This document shows, one piece after another, positions 5,606-6,546 of a stretch of 6,546 nt of DNA (position 1 is the first letter of the stretch; the number at the start of each line of letters is the position of its first letter). Source of the DNA: Firmicutes bacterium UBA1535 (GTDB lineage: Bacteria > Bacillota > Clostridia > Tissierellales > Sedimentibacteraceae); NCBI GenBank assembly GCA_002323775.1, contig DCPV01000009.1:1-6546 (forward strand), given 5' to 3'. Position numbers and translations under genes: made by a program. A model generated the notes under the pieces. It was not told the origin of the DNA and made no database searches. It worked only from the letters and a program-made list of their open reading frames with translations.

Positions 5606-6546
5606 AACGCTTATTTCCCAATTCTACAAGCTTTAAATAATGAGGTATGTCTTCTTTTACTGGGTATATTCTAAATGGTGTGCTAAAACAGCCACAGTGC
5701 CATTTTTCTTCATTTTCAAATATATATTTTACGCCATATTTACAAGTATTATTTATCCTGTTATGACATCCCTTATCAGTATGTCTGAATATATCTAATA
5801 TCCTGTTAGGGCATTCTTTAAGGTACTCCATACATTTTTCAGCATTCCTTATACGCATTTCTAATATCAAAGCCCCCTCAAATGAGGTAAGAGCAAAATT
5901 ATATACTGATTTTGATTTTTTATCATAGTATCTTAGGCTTGGTCCTTCATGATTATCACCTTTACCTGTAAAAAAACCTTTATCAACAAGAATTTTGTCC
6001 ATTGCTTCGACAAAGTCTTGTTCAGATTGCTTATGCAGCTTATCTGACATATAATAAGCTCCCTCTGCTAAACTACAATGTTTTAAATCATCCTTTAAAA
6101 TCTTATAATTCCAGCCTATAAAGCCATTGCTGAAAGCTACAGAGTTTGAAAAATGATTTTTTACATCCTTTAGCTGAATATCAACAACTTTTTTTGCTAC
6201 TAAAGATAAAACTGTCAATATGTTATGATTATCGGGATAATCTATTTCAAATGTTTTTAAATCTGATGTTATCTTATAATCCTTGAATTCGGTAAATATA
6301 AATCCATAATCAGTTAAAGCTTTTATTAAAAATTTAGTTTTCTTAACCTTATTTATTGACCTAAACTTTTCAGCATCAACAACAAATATATCATTTTCAA
6401 ACTCACCAAAATAAAACATATATAGCAATAAATAAAATATATCCCATGGTTTTGATTTTGCTTCTCGTGCTTCTTTTGAAAAATAATTATACTCACCTAG
6501 CTTGTACAACTCAAATCCAAAGTTTTGAGGATTGTGTGATATTTCA
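5604..6546 (-). CDS. Hypothetical protein with C-terminal cysteine cluster, 5' end outside the window
   Basis: The frame stays open to base 6546, so the start lies beyond the right edge; 313 residues are visible. A TTG at 6509 could be read as a start, but it has no ribosome binding site and the upstream codons (EISHNPQNFGFE) continue the protein. I do not recognise the family with certainty. It is a mixed helical and strand protein without signal peptide. KEAREAKSKPWDIFYLLLYMF (near visible residues 23-45) is hydrophobic and aromatic but carries charges. The C-terminal part holds six Cys at visible residues 238, 245, 260, 268, 284 and 286, with the last four spaced C-x7-C-x15-C-x-C. This could bind zinc or an Fe-S cluster, or only reflect a reduced cytosol. 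It ends in the terminator at 5558-5605. Confidence 0.75.
   Translation of the reverse strand, partial: EISHNPQNFGFELYKLGEYNYFSKEAREAKSKPWDIFYLLLYMFYFGEFENDIFVVDAEKFRSINKVKKTKFLIKALTDYGFIFTEFKDYKITSDLKTFEIDYPDNHNILTVLSLVAKKVVDIQLKDVKNHFSNSVAFSNGFIGWNYKILKDDLKHCSLAEGAYYMSDKLHKQSEQDFVEAMDKILVDKGFFTGKGDNHEGPSLRYYDKKSKSVYNFALTSFEGALILEMRIRNAEKCMEYLKECPNRILDIFRHTDKGCHNRINNTCKYGVKYIFENEEKWHCGCFSTPFRIYPVKEDIPHYLKLVELGNKR

Overview
The window comes from a low-GC Firmicute, most likely a member of the Clostridia. It is strongly AT-rich, its Shine-Dalgarno sites are strong (GGAGG or AGGAGG), intergenic spaces are compact, hairpin terminators end in T-runs, and arginyl-tRNA synthetase reads as a clostridial type. 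No RNA genes, CRISPR array, insertion sequence or transposase are visible. Species cannot be set from this sequence.

Layout. Bases 1-306 hold the 3' end of a VOC/glyoxalase-fold gene cut by the left edge. Bases 307-608 are the promoter and leader of argS. They contain an extended -10 promoter, a 19-codon leader peptide with four arginine codons among five consecutive codons, a chain of mutually exclusive hairpins, and an intrinsic terminator just before the argS ribosome binding site. argS (609-2306) follows and ends at a bidirectional terminator (2381-2420). On the minus strand, a two-gene operon reads from a promoter near 4809-4837: a small multi-pass membrane protein (4708-4163), then an L-amino-acid-oxidase-like flavoenzyme (4123-2432). 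A perfect 15-bp inverted repeat lies between them and ends against the oxidase ribosome binding site. Divergent to this operon, a 156-residue helical, TPR-like protein (5013-5483) has its own promoter, with a palindrome over the -35 box. A long perfect inverted repeat (5558-5605) is a bidirectional terminator between that gene and a convergent minus-strand gene of unknown function, which has a C-terminal cysteine cluster and runs off the right edge.

How the parts work together. The argS leader reads as a ribosome-mediated attenuator that senses charged tRNA-Arg. Stalling at the Arg codons would favour readthrough into argS. Completing the leader peptide would favour termination. The layout is laid out by hand pairing and no folding program was run. 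The oxidase and membrane protein are probably co-transcribed, but nothing shows what the membrane protein does. The oxidase is visibly richer in GC than its neighbours, which suggests separate ancestry.
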